Below are positions 48,033 through 59,189 of a stretch of 64,000 nucleotides of DNA, one piece after another. Position 1 is the stretch's first letter; each line of letters starts with the position of its first letter. The position numbers were made by a program, and so were the translations under genes. The notes under the pieces are model-generated. The model was given only the letters and a program-made list of their open reading frames with translations. It was not told the DNA's origin and did not search any database. The DNA lies in assembly GCF_022341425.1 (NCBI RefSeq), contig NZ_JABFUC010000007.1, forward strand, positions 186,001 through 250,000. Direction: 5' to 3'. This DNA is from Billgrantia campisalis. Lineage in GTDB: Bacteria; Pseudomonadota; Gammaproteobacteria; Pseudomonadales; Halomonadaceae.

Positions 48033-49337
48033 CTAGACGTTGTAGCCCAGCGTTCGCGGCAGCCACAGCGCGATCTCGGGAAAGATCGCCACCAGCGCCA
48101 GGGCGCTGGCCATGGCCAGCACGAACAGCAGTGCCCAGCCGACGGTCTGCTCCAGGCGAATCTTGGCGATCTCGGTGGTGACCATCAGGTTGACCGCCAC
48201 CGGTGGGGTGAACTGGCCGATGGCGATGTTCATGGCCAGCAGGATACCGAACCACACCGGATTCCAGCCGAAGTGCTGCATCACCGGGATCAGGATCGGC
48301 ATCATGATCAGGTAGATCGAGATGGCGTCGAGCAGCATGCCGGCCAGCAGCACCGCCAGCATGATCAGGATCAGCAGCAGCACCCCGCTGTCGGAGAGCC
48401 CGATGATCCATTCGGCCAGGTGGCGGAAGGTGCCGAGCATGGTGCCGGCCCAGGCGAAGATGCCGGCCAGGGCGATGATCAGCATCACCACCCCGGAAAT
48501 CACCGCCGCCTCACCGAACAGCCCCCAGAGGTCCTTGAACCCGATTTCGCGGGTCAGGAAAAGTCCCACCAGCGCCCCGTAGGCCACCGCGACGACGGCG
48601 GCCTCGGTGGGGGTGAAGAGCCCTGAGCGCAGCCCGCCCAGGATCAATACCGGTGCAAACAGCGCCGGCAGCGCCTGCTTGAAGGTCTCGCCCACCTTGA
48701 GACGCTTGGCGCCCGACACCGGGGCGCCGCCTTCCCAGCCGTAGCGCTTCGAGACGATCAGCGCCGGGACCAGCAGCGCCAGCCCGGCGAGGATGCCGGG
48801 GAAGAGCCCGGCGGCGAACAGCGCCCGCAGGTCGACCCCCGGTACCACGATGGAGTAGAGGATCAGTGCCACCGAGGGCGGAATCAGGATCGCCGTGGAG
48901 GCCGAGGCGGCGATCAGCGTCGCCGAAAAGGGCTTGGGATAGCCGGCCTTGGTCATGCTCGGCAGCATCACCATGGCCACCGCCGCGGCGTCCGCCGGGC
49001 CCGAGCCGCTCATCCCGCCCATGATCATGCAGACCAGCACCGCCACCAGCGCCAGACCGCCGTGACGCGGGCCGATCAGCGCCTGGGCGAAGCGCACCAG
49101 CCGCAGCGCCACCCCGGCGCGCTCGAAGATCAGCCCGGTCATGATGAACAGCGGAATGGCGATCAGCGGGTACTTGGCGATGCTGTTGTAGGTGTTGGTG
49201 CCGAGCGTCGCCAGCATCGCAGGCGACAGCCCGGCCATGATACCAACGGCACCGGCCAGGGCCAGCGAAAAGGCCACCGGCACCCCGGCGATCAGCAGCC
49301 CGGCGAAGGCCAGAATCATCCACAGGTCAGGGCTCAT
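48033..49337 (-). CDS. TRAP transporter large permease (DctM-type), second system
   Basis: A 434-residue protein with about twelve helices and DctM signatures GGMSGSGPADAAAVAMVMLPSM, LFTPTEAAVVAVAYGALVGLF and QFTPPVAVNLMVTTEIAKI. It overlaps the small permease gene by 11 nt. No catabolic gene is linked to this three-gene system, so its substrate is open. Confidence 0.95.
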   Translation of the reverse strand: MSPDLWMILAFAGLLIAGVPVAFSLALAGAVGIMAGLSPAMLATLGTNTYNSIAKYPLIAIPLFIMTGLIFERAGVALRLVRFAQALIGPRHGGLALVAVLVCMIMGGMSGSGPADAAAVAMVMLPSMTKAGYPKPFSATLIAASASTAILIPPSVALILYSIVVPGVDLRALFAAGLFPGILAGLALLVPALIVSKRYGWEGGAPVSGAKRLKVGETFKQALPALFAPVLILGGLRSGLFTPTEAAVVAVAYGALVGLFLTREIGFKDLWGLFGEAAVISGVVMLIIALAGIFAWAGTMLGTFRHLAEWIIGLSDSGVLLLILIMLAVLLAGMLLDAISIYLIMMPILIPVMQHFGWNPVWFGILLAMNIAIGQFTPPVAVNLMVTTEIAKIRLEQTVGWALLFVLAMASALALVAIFPEIALWLPRTLGYNV

Positions 49338-49806
49338 CGTCGAGCCTCCCGGCCAGGCGGTCCCGGGTCTGCTGAGTCAGCCGCACCAGCATCGCCGCGG
49401 CGAGCAGCGGCAGCCAGATCAGGTACCACCACTGCGGCAGGCCCAGGCCCGGCGAGAGCGACTCCCACTGGTACTCCTCCCAGGTCAGCTTGGCGCCGAA
49501 CCAAGTGATCAGCCCCAGCACGGTGGCGCCGCACAGCCACTGAAAGAGGATCAGCGCCTTTCTGGGCGCCAACGGCAAGGCCCGCTCCAGCAGGCCGATG
49601 CGGATATGGCCGTTGCGCCGCGCGGCTACCGAGGCGCCGGCGAAGGTCACCACCACCAGCAGGAACACTGAGAACTCCTCGGTGAAGGCCAGCGAGCCGC
49701 CGGTGACGTAGCGCGTAATGACGTTGCCCAGGCTGATCAGCGAGATGATCGCCAGCGCCAGGGCCCCCAGCCAGCGCTCCGGCCGGGCGTCGGGTGACGG
49801 TTTCAT
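49327..49806 (-). CDS. TRAP transporter small permease (DctQ-type), second system
   Basis: A 159-residue four-helix membrane protein (LALAIISLISLGNVITRYVT; FAGASVAARRNGHIRIGLL) that matches the DctQ pattern, with the conserved RRNGHIRI loop. Encoded between the binding protein and the large permease, overlapping the latter. Confidence 0.92.
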   Translation of the reverse strand: MKPSPDARPERWLGALALAIISLISLGNVITRYVTGGSLAFTEEFSVFLLVVVTFAGASVAARRNGHIRIGLLERALPLAPRKALILFQWLCGATVLGLITWFGAKLTWEEYQWESLSPGLGLPQWWYLIWLPLLAAAMLVRLTQQTRDRLAGRLDDEP

Positions 49807-49823
49807 CGATACCTCACGATAAG

Positions 49824-49854
49824 CCCGCCGGCCCCGGCCGGGACCGGCGGCGGG
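49824..49854 (-). promoter_or_regulatory. Intercistronic hairpin after the second TRAP solute-binding gene
   Basis: CCCGCCG (49824-49830) pairs with CGGCGGG (49848-49854), with further GC pairs inside. It lies 10 nt after the DctP stop and 18 nt before the DctQ start. This is the third TRAP locus in the window with a hairpin at exactly this place. Confidence 0.6.
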
Positions 49855-49863
49855 TGGAGAGAC

Positions 49864-50874
49864 TCAGCGCGACTCGATGGCCTGGCGTGCCACCTCGACA
49901 AGCTCCTGGCCGATACGCGGAATCCACTTGTCATGGACGCTGGCGGTAGCATTGACGAAGGCCTGGTGCTGCGCCTCGGTGAGCTCGGTGACCTGCACGC
50001 CACGCTCCTGGATATCGGCCAGCCGCTCGCTCTCTTCCTCGCGGGTCATGGCAATCTCCCACTGGCCAGCCTCGACGGCGGTCTCGCGCAGGATCTGCTG
50101 CTGCTCTTCAGTGAGCGAGTCCCAGACCCGCTGATTGACGGCGAAGATCAGCGGGTCGTTCATGTAGTTCCACAGGGTCAGGTACTCCTGCCCCACCTGG
50201 TCGATCCGCGCCACGTCGAACACCGACAGCGGGTTCTCCTGGCCATCCACCGCTCCGGTGGTCAGCGCTGGCTGGGCGTCGGTCCAGCTCATCTGGGTGG
50301 GGTCGGCGCCCAGGGCGTTGAAGGTGTCCTGGAACAGCGGCGAGCCCACCACCCGGATCTTCAGGCCGTCAAGGTCCGCCGGGGCACTGATCGGGCCGCG
50401 GGAGTTGGAGAGCTGGCGAAAGCCGTTCTCGCCCCAGGCCAGGGGCACCACGCCCCGTGACTCGATGGCCTCGAAGATCCTCTCACCGGCCTCACCGCCG
50501 GTCACCGCGTCCACCGCCGCCTCGTCGGGCATGAAGAACGGCAGTGAGAAGAGGTTGAGCTCCGGCACCTGGGGCGACCAGTTGATGGTCGAGCCGATGG
50601 CCATGTCGATCAGCCCCGAGCGCATGGCGGAGAACTCGCGGGTCTGATCGCCGGCCACCAGCTGGGAGTTGGGATAGACCCGCAGGGTCAGCTCCCCCTC
50701 GGTGCGCTCCTCGACCAGTTCCGCCCATTTTTCAGCGGCCTGGCCCCAGGGGAAGGCGTCGGAGAGCACGGTGGAAACGGAGAGTTCGCGGGCCTGGGCC
50801 GAGAGCGAAGCGGTGAGCACCGCGACACCGGCCAGGGCCGCGGCAGCACGGGTCAGTCGACTAGCAGCTGTCAT
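49864..50874 (-). CDS. TRAP transporter solute-binding protein (DctP family), second system
   Basis: The 336-residue secreted protein (signal AAALAGVAVLTASLSAQA) has the DctP fold: FPWGQAAEKWAELVEERTEGE, VYPNSQLVAGDQTREFSAMR, the Arg-anchor region LDGLKIRVVGSPLFQDTFNALGADPTQMSW and ALTTGAVDGQENPLSV. First gene of a three-gene operon. Ligand unknown. Confidence 0.93.
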   Translation of the reverse strand: MTAASRLTRAAAALAGVAVLTASLSAQARELSVSTVLSDAFPWGQAAEKWAELVEERTEGELTLRVYPNSQLVAGDQTREFSAMRSGLIDMAIGSTINWSPQVPELNLFSLPFFMPDEAAVDAVTGGEAGERIFEAIESRGVVPLAWGENGFRQLSNSRGPISAPADLDGLKIRVVGSPLFQDTFNALGADPTQMSWTDAQPALTTGAVDGQENPLSVFDVARIDQVGQEYLTLWNYMNDPLIFAVNQRVWDSLTEEQQQILRETAVEAGQWEIAMTREEESERLADIQERGVQVTELTEAQHQAFVNATASVHDKWIPRIGQELVEVARQAIESR

Positions 50875-51067
50875 GACGTGTCCTTTGCAGCAGGGGGCCG
50901 ACGCGAGGGGCCGGCCGCGTTTATCATTTTGAGGGGTGGTCCATCATGCCACCCCGGGATCATCTCCGAAGTCGGGCGTTGAATGGAAGGGCGGCAGCCA
51001 CCGCCCAGGCGACGTCACGGCTGCGGACTGATACCCTCCAAGCCCCTGCCTTGCAAGGAGACGCCAG

Positions 51068-51952
51068 GTGCCGCTACGCGACCTGCTGCTGGGCCTGTTG
51101 GTGGTCGCCATCTGGGCCCTGAACATCATCGTCATCAAGCTGGGGGTGGCGGAGCTGCCGCCGCTGCTGCTGACCACGCTGCGCTTCATGCTGGTTGCAG
51201 CGCTGCTGGTGCCCTTCCACCCGGTGGCGCGCCAGCAGCTGCCCTTCCTGCTGCTGCTCTCGCTGACTTTCGGCAGCCTGCACTTCGCGCTGCTGTTCAT
51301 CGGCCTGGGGCAGGCGGAGGCCGGCACCGGGGCGCTGCTGGTGCAGATGGGCACGCCCTTCGCCACCCTGCTGGCAGTGATCTTTCTCGGCGAGCGGCTG
51401 GATGGGCGCCGCCTGGCGGGACTGGCGCTCTCCTTCGGCGGGGTGGTGGTACTGGCCGGCGGCCCCAGCCTCCCCTCGCCGCTGCCCATGGCCCTGCTGC
51501 TGCTCAGCGCGCTGGGCTGGGCGATCTCCCAGCTGCTGATCAAGCGCGGCCCCGGCGTGGCGCCCATGGCACTGGCCGGCTGGGTGGCACTCTTCGCCAT
51601 CCCCCAGGTGGCACTGGCCTCGCTATGGTTCGAGAACGGCCAGTGGGAGGCGCTGCGCCAGGCGAGCTGGCAGGGCGTCGGGGCGATCTTCTATACCGCG
51701 GTGATGTCGTCCATCGTCGCCTATGGCCTGTGGTATGGGCTGCTGCGCCGCCATCCGGTCAACCGCCTGGCACCGCTGAGCCTGTTGGTGCCGGTGGGAG
51801 CGGTACTGCTGGGGGTGCTGCTACTGGGCGAGCGGCTCAGCGCCCACACCCTGGTGGGCGGCGGCCTGGTGATCGCCGGCGTGGCGCTGATCGTGCTGCG
51901 GCTGCCGTTGCGCCGCTCCCGCGACGTCGCCGACCTGTCAGACCACGCCTAA
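51068..51952 (+). CDS. EamA-family (DMT superfamily) transporter
   Basis: Start is GTG 51068 with AAGGAG 7 nt upstream. The 294-residue protein has ten helices as two EamA repeats (LLGLLVVAIWALNIIVIKLG; LLLSALGWAISQLLIKRG). Members are metabolite exporters of the RhtA/YdcZ type. The stop shares four bases with the stop of the convergent DUF192 gene (CTAA at 51949-51952), leaving no intergenic space. Confidence 0.9.
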   Translation: MPLRDLLLGLLVVAIWALNIIVIKLGVAELPPLLLTTLRFMLVAALLVPFHPVARQQLPFLLLLSLTFGSLHFALLFIGLGQAEAGTGALLVQMGTPFATLLAVIFLGERLDGRRLAGLALSFGGVVVLAGGPSLPSPLPMALLLLSALGWAISQLLIKRGPGVAPMALAGWVALFAIPQVALASLWFENGQWEALRQASWQGVGAIFYTAVMSSIVAYGLWYGLLRRHPVNRLAPLSLLVPVGAVLLGVLLLGERLSAHTLVGGGLVIAGVALIVLRLPLRRSRDVADLSDHA

Positions 51953-52494
51953 TCGGCAGGGCGACAGCCAGGTGGGCGCCCCGGCCAGGTGACGCAGTCG
52001 CCAAGCCCGATGCCATTGGTGGCGAAGAAGCCGGCGTTGACCTCCAGTGCAGCCACGTAGGTAACACCGGCCAGGGTGACCGGACAGTCCCCCGGGTCGT
52101 CGGAGCCGCAGGGCTGCATAGTGTGAATGGCGGCGATGCGCCCGCCGGCATCGATGAAGGCGATATCCAGCGGGATCCGGGTGCGGTACATCCAGAAGCC
52201 GCTGCGGGGCGGCTGCGGCCGATCGTAGAGAAACAGCATTCCCGCCCGCTCGCCCAGCCGGTCGCGCTCCATCAGTCCGAACTGACGCTGCGCCGGGCTG
52301 CGGGCCAGCTCTACCTCGAGGTGGTGAGTCTGTTGGCCGGTGTCGATGGCCAAGGGCGCCTTCTCGAAGCTGGCCGGCGCAGCGGCCCCCGCCGGCCAGC
52401 GGCCGCCCAGTAGCATGACGGCCAGCAGCGCCAGCAGCAGCAGGCCAAGCCGCTGAACCGGCGAGCCCGGCAGGCGCCAGGGGGGCGGGGTCAT
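51949..52494 (-). CDS. DUF192 periplasmic protein
   Basis: ATG 52494 overlaps the ModC stop (ATGA). The 181-residue protein has a membrane/signal segment (LGLLLLALLAVMLLGG) and a DUF192 domain (LEVELARSPAQRQFGLMERD; MLFLYDRPQPPRSGFWMYRT; DIAFIDAGGRIAAIHTMQPC). Function is unknown. Co-transcription with modABC is clear from the overlap; whether it works with molybdate transport is open. Confidence 0.88.
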   Translation of the reverse strand: MTPPPWRLPGSPVQRLGLLLLALLAVMLLGGRWPAGAAAPASFEKAPLAIDTGQQTHHLEVELARSPAQRQFGLMERDRLGERAGMLFLYDRPQPPRSGFWMYRTRIPLDIAFIDAGGRIAAIHTMQPCGSDDPGDCPVTLAGVTYVAALEVNAGFFATNGIGLGDCVTWPGRPPGCRPAD

Positions 52495-53642
52495 CGCGAA
52501 AACTCCTCCGGCATCAGATGAATGCCGCTGGCCAGCAGCGAGACCTGGGCCTTGGCACCGCGCACCAGGCCGTTGCGCCGCGCCGCATGGGTGGCGATAT
52601 CGAAACGCAGGGACTCGCGGGCGTGGTCGAAGGCCAGGGTGATCGAGGTCATGCCCCCCAGCACCACCATCTCGGCCACCCGCCCGGTCACCGGGTTCTC
52701 CCGCTCGCCGCGGGAGGGCCGGTCGCGGCGATGCAGCACCACGTCGGAGTCGGGCAGGTACCAGGCGACCCGCTGACCCGGCGTGAGGGCCGCAAGCCCC
52801 GCGGCTACCTCCAGCCGCCAGGGCCCCCACTGCAGCCGCCGCCGGCCGTCTTCCTCCACCACTTCACCCTCGAAGACGTTGTGGCGATCCAGTAGCCGCG
52901 CCACCTCGGCGCTGGTCGGATGGCGAAACAGCGTCTCCGCCGAACCGCTCTGCAGACTGCGCCCGCCGTGCAGCACGCAGAGGCGGTCGGCCAGGGCCAC
53001 CGCCTCGTCCAGGTCGTGTGTCACCAGCACGATGGGGATATGAATCTCCTCGCGCAGCAGCGCCAGCTCGCGCTGCAGGCGCCGCCGGGTCACCTGATCC
53101 ACCGCCGAGAAGGGCTCGTCGAGCAGCAGTACCCGGGGCTCCCGGGCCAGCGCCCTAGCCAGTGCCACCCGCTGGCGCTGGCCGCCGGAAAGCTCGGACG
53201 GATAGCGCCCGCCGAGCCCCTCCAGGCGCACTCGGTCGAGCCAGCGCTCGGCGCAGCCGTTGCGCCTGGCAGCGTCGAGATGGCCCAGCGCCACCTTGAC
53301 GTTGTCGCGGGCGGTCAAATGGGGAAACAGCGCATAGTCCTGAAAGACGATGCCGACCCGGCGACGCTGGGGGCCCAGGGCGACGCCACGGTCCCGGTCC
53401 AGCCAGGACTCGTCGCCGCAGTCGATGCGCCCCCCGGCCGGCCGGTAGAGGCCGGCGATGGCCCGCAGCAGGGTGGTCTTACCGCTGCCGGAAGGCCCCA
53501 CCAGGGCCAGCAACTCGCCGGCCGCGCAGTGGAAGTCGGCAGCCAGCGGAATGGGGCCGGCCTGGTGGATGGACACCGTCAGCGACCCGCCAGCGGCAGT
53601 CGATGCCACGGCCGGCGACACGGGGCTGCGTGGCTCAGACAC
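52491..53642 (-). CDS. modC: Molybdate-type ABC transporter ATP-binding protein
   Basis: The 383-residue ATPase: Walker A GPSGSGKTTLL, Q-loop VFQDYALFPHLTARDNV, signature LSGGQRQRVALARAL, Walker B LLLDEPFSAVDQ, H-loop VTHDLDEA. A C-terminal TOBE-like regulatory region covers about residues 290-380. It overlaps modB by 8 nt and DUF192 by 4 nt. ModC-type ATPases drive molybdate or tungstate uptake; the gene order fits molybdate. Confidence 0.88.
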   Translation of the reverse strand: MSEPRSPVSPAVASTAAGGSLTVSIHQAGPIPLAADFHCAAGELLALVGPSGSGKTTLLRAIAGLYRPAGGRIDCGDESWLDRDRGVALGPQRRRVGIVFQDYALFPHLTARDNVKVALGHLDAARRNGCAERWLDRVRLEGLGGRYPSELSGGQRQRVALARALAREPRVLLLDEPFSAVDQVTRRRLQRELALLREEIHIPIVLVTHDLDEAVALADRLCVLHGGRSLQSGSAETLFRHPTSAEVARLLDRHNVFEGEVVEEDGRRRLQWGPWRLEVAAGLAALTPGQRVAWYLPDSDVVLHRRDRPSRGERENPVTGRVAEMVVLGGMTSITLAFDHARESLRFDIATHAARRNGLVRGAKAQVSLLASGIHLMPEEFSR

Positions 53643-54303
53643 GCCGCCACCGCCTACGGCCCGCCAAGCCGTAAACCACCCCGATGGTCAGGAAGGAGAC
53701 CAGCAGCAGCATGGCCGACATGATGCCCGCCCCCGCTTCATCGAAGGCCTGCACCCGGTCGTAGATGGCGATGGCCAGGGTGCGCGTCTCACCGTCGATG
53801 GCGCCGCCCACCATCAGGATCACGCCGAACTCGCCCAGGGTATGGGCGAAGGTCAACGCCAGCGCCGAGACCACCCCCGGCCAGACCAGCGGCAGCTCGA
53901 TGCGCAGGAAGGTCTGCCAGGGCGAGAGGCCGCTGCACCAGGCAGCCTCGCAGAGGTTGGCGGGAATAGCCTCGAAGGCGCGCTGGATCGGCTGCACCGC
54001 GAAGGGCAGGTTGGCCACCAGGGAGGCGAGCAAGATGCCGGTGAAGGTGAAGTTCAGCCCCTCCCCGGTGAGCCGCTGCCAGAAGGCGCCGAAGGGTGCC
54101 TCACGGCCGAAGCTCATCATCAGGTAGAAGCCCAGCACGGTGGGCGGCATCACCAGCGGCAGCGCCACCAGCGCCTCGCACAGCGACTTGCCGCGAAAGC
54201 GCGCCCGGGCCAGGCCACGGCCCAGCCACAGCCCCACCGGCAGCAGGAACAGGCAGGTCAGGGCCGCCAGGCGCAGCGAGACGCTCAGCGCCGTCCAATC
54301 CAT
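53635..54303 (-). CDS. modB: Molybdate ABC transporter permease
   Basis: A 222-residue permease with five to six helices. ModB-like features are LPLVMPPTVLGFYLMMSFGR and the EAA loop AAWCSGLSPWQTFLRIELPLVWPG, followed by FAHTLGEFGVILMVGG. Its start overlaps the modA stop (TGATG) and its end overlaps modC. Confidence 0.92.
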   Translation of the reverse strand: MDWTALSVSLRLAALTCLFLLPVGLWLGRGLARARFRGKSLCEALVALPLVMPPTVLGFYLMMSFGREAPFGAFWQRLTGEGLNFTFTGILLASLVANLPFAVQPIQRAFEAIPANLCEAAWCSGLSPWQTFLRIELPLVWPGVVSALALTFAHTLGEFGVILMVGGAIDGETRTLAIAIYDRVQAFDEAGAGIMSAMLLLVSFLTIGVVYGLAGRRRWRRV

Positions 54304-55112
54304 CAGTGCTCCCCGGCCGGCTCGGCCTCATCGGGCAAGCGGAAACCGTAGCCGGCGAAGATTTCCCGGGCCGGCGGCTGCTGCAGCCAGGCGTAGAAGG
54401 CGCGCGCGGTCTCCCCGGCCCCCTTGACCAGCGCCATGCGCTGCACCAGCGGTTCGTGCCACGCCTCGGGTATCAGCACGAAGTCGCTGCGCTGGGCCAG
54501 CTGCGGGGCCAGCGCCAGCGACCAGGCCACCAGCCCGCCGCGGGCGTCGTCGGACAGGGCGAATTGGGCGGCCTGGGAGACGTTCTCGCCGAGCACCCGC
54601 AGCGCAGCGCTGTCGTCCCACAGGCCGGCGTGCTCGAGGGCCTGCCTGGCCGCCACGCCGTAAGGGGCGTGCTCGGGGTTGGCCAGGGCGATGCGCGGCC
54701 GGCCCTCGCCGGCGGCATGGGCCTCAAGCGCCTCGCGCACGGCGGCCAAGGGGGCCTCGTCACCGGGCAGATCGTCACGATCGGCCCGCTGCAGCCAGGC
54801 CAGCCGCCCGATCGCATAGACCACGCCCGCGTCCTCGGTGTGTCCCTCTTCGTGCAGGGCCAGCACATAGGCCTCGTCGGCGGAGAGGTAGAGCTCGAAG
54901 GGTGCCCCCTGGGCAATCTGGCGGCGGAAGTTGCCGGAGGAGCCGAAGTTCAGGCGCAGCGACCTGCCGGTCTCGGCCGCGAAACGCTCGGCGGCCTCGG
55001 CCAGGGCGAACTGCAGATCCGAAGCGGCGGCCACGGTGGGGGGTGACGCCATGGCGGGGCCGAGCCCCAGCACCAGACAGACGGCCAGCACCCATCGCGC
55101 AAGTGAGTTCAT
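54303..55112 (-). CDS. modA: Molybdate-binding periplasmic protein
   Basis: The 269-residue protein has a signal peptide ending GPAMA and a ModA fold: TVAAASDLQFALAEAAERFAAE, NFGSSGNFRRQIAQGAPFELYLSADE (oxyanion-binding serines), later ALANPEHAPYGVAARQALEH. It binds molybdate, possibly tungstate, and is the first gene of the modABC-DUF192 operon. The upstream region has no ModE-type palindrome that I can see. Confidence 0.92.
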   Translation of the reverse strand: MNSLARWVLAVCLVLGLGPAMASPPTVAAASDLQFALAEAAERFAAETGRSLRLNFGSSGNFRRQIAQGAPFELYLSADEAYVLALHEEGHTEDAGVVYAIGRLAWLQRADRDDLPGDEAPLAAVREALEAHAAGEGRPRIALANPEHAPYGVAARQALEHAGLWDDSAALRVLGENVSQAAQFALSDDARGGLVAWSLALAPQLAQRSDFVLIPEAWHEPLVQRMALVKGAGETARAFYAWLQQPPAREIFAGYGFRLPDEAEPAGEH

Positions 55113-55240
55113 CGCAGGACTACCTATCGACCAGAGAGATGACGTCCGGCATTGTCATGCAGCGCCCCCGGCGGGTAAAGCGGACCAAGGGGGTACCTCC
55201 CCCGGCATGGGCGCCCTGCGGCCCTTTTGTAAACGCCCTC

Positions 55241-55975
55241 TCAGGAGGTCACGCCCTCCCGCTGGCCCAGAATCGCCATCAGGTCGATGCTGGCATCGCG
55301 CACGCTCAGGTCGAGCAGGTTCTCCAGCGCCTGAAGATGGTCATGGATGCACGCACGGGCCGCCTCGCCGTCGCCGCTGCGCAGATGCGTCAGCAGCGCC
55401 GGGTGGTCCGGCGCCAGGTAGCAGCTGGTCAGCCCGGAGCGCTTGTAGAGGGCGATGACGATGGAGGTGCGCAGGATCAGGTCGGTGAGCATGGCGCCCA
55501 GCACCCGGTTGGGCGACAGCTCGGCCAGCAGATGGTGAAGCGCCAGGGAGTGCTCGATGCGCGCCGGCTCGTCACCGGCGGCGTAGGCGGCGGCCTCGCG
55601 CTCCACCAGCGTCTCGATGGCCGCCAGCTGATCGGCGTCGAGGCGACCGGCCAGCAGCGCGGCGACCTCGCCCTCCACCAGCCGGCGGGCGTCGAAGGTC
55701 TCGCGGGTCTCGTCGATGCTCGGCGCGCGCACCCGCGCCACCTGATTGGGCTGCTGGGTGACCACGTGGTCGGCGGCCAGCCGGGTCAGCGCCTTGCGGA
55801 TCACCGAGCGGCTGACGCCGAAGATCTCGCCCAGCGCCACCTCCGGCAGCCGGGTCCCCGGCGGCAGGCGCTGCATCAATACCGCCTTGCGCACCTTGTC
55901 GACGATGAAGCGATCGTTGATGCGCCCCCCCGCCCTCACGACGGCCTGCACGTCGTCCTGCCAGGTATGGCTCAT
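55241..55975 (-). CDS. GntR-family regulator with FCD domain
   Basis: ATG 55975 (MSHTWQDDVQAVVRAGG) follows GAAGGGGACAGC and gives 244 residues; longer readings run into the repeat element upstream and are rejected. N-terminal winged HTH (LPPGTRLPEVALGEIFGVSRSVIRKALTRL covers about residues 36-66) and a C-terminal FCD ligand domain (about 95-230; metal-type His in LHHLLAELS and HDHLQAL). It is encoded 128 bp upstream of modA in the same direction and may control the molybdate operon or a molybdoenzyme. The effector is unknown. Confidence 0.9.
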   Translation of the reverse strand: MSHTWQDDVQAVVRAGGRINDRFIVDKVRKAVLMQRLPPGTRLPEVALGEIFGVSRSVIRKALTRLAADHVVTQQPNQVARVRAPSIDETRETFDARRLVEGEVAALLAGRLDADQLAAIETLVEREAAAYAAGDEPARIEHSLALHHLLAELSPNRVLGAMLTDLILRTSIVIALYKRSGLTSCYLAPDHPALLTHLRSGDGEAARACIHDHLQALENLLDLSVRDASIDLMAILGQREGVTS

Positions 55976-55988
55976 GCTGTCCCCTTCA

Positions 55989-56151
55989 CAAGGCCCTGTC
56001 TGAAAACTGGCTGCGCTCGGCCAAACGGCGTTAAAAAACGGCTCAAAGTACTCATTTACACCCCGTAAACTCGCACGCGAGCCCGGTCCGTCTTCTCGCC
56101 GATTTTTGCCTTGTCTGGCCTTCGCTCGCCGACTTTTCAGGCAGAGCCTAG
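55989..56151. repeat. MITE-like dispersed repeat, copy B
   Basis: The 163 bp element is inverted relative to copy A at 832-978 and nearly collinear with it. Its ends are good terminal inverted repeats: CAAGGCCCTGTCTGAAAA on the left and TTTTCAGGCAGAGCCTAG on the right. Internal blocks AAAGTACTCATTTACA and GATTTTTGCCTTGTCTG are identical or nearly so in copy A. It sits 14 nt upstream of the GntR start codon, between the gene and a putative operator. Confidence 0.82.
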
Positions 56152-56212
56152 CAGCCTTTACTCGAGACACCATCGCATGTTTTGCGCAGGATGGCCACAA
56201 CTGGGAGATGCA

Positions 56213-56222
56213 TTGTATACAA
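56213..56222. promoter_or_regulatory. GntR-type operator palindrome
   Basis: TTGTATACAA is a perfect palindrome of the kind bound by FCD-type GntR regulators. It lies 240 bp upstream of the GntR gene, on the far side of the MITE, and 14 bp beyond the stop of the hybrid kinase. Autoregulation is inferred. Confidence 0.45.
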
Positions 56223-56235
56223 CACGCTATCGCGC

Positions 56236-59178
<2,943 letters not shown>

Positions 59179-59189
59179 GGCACTGCTCG

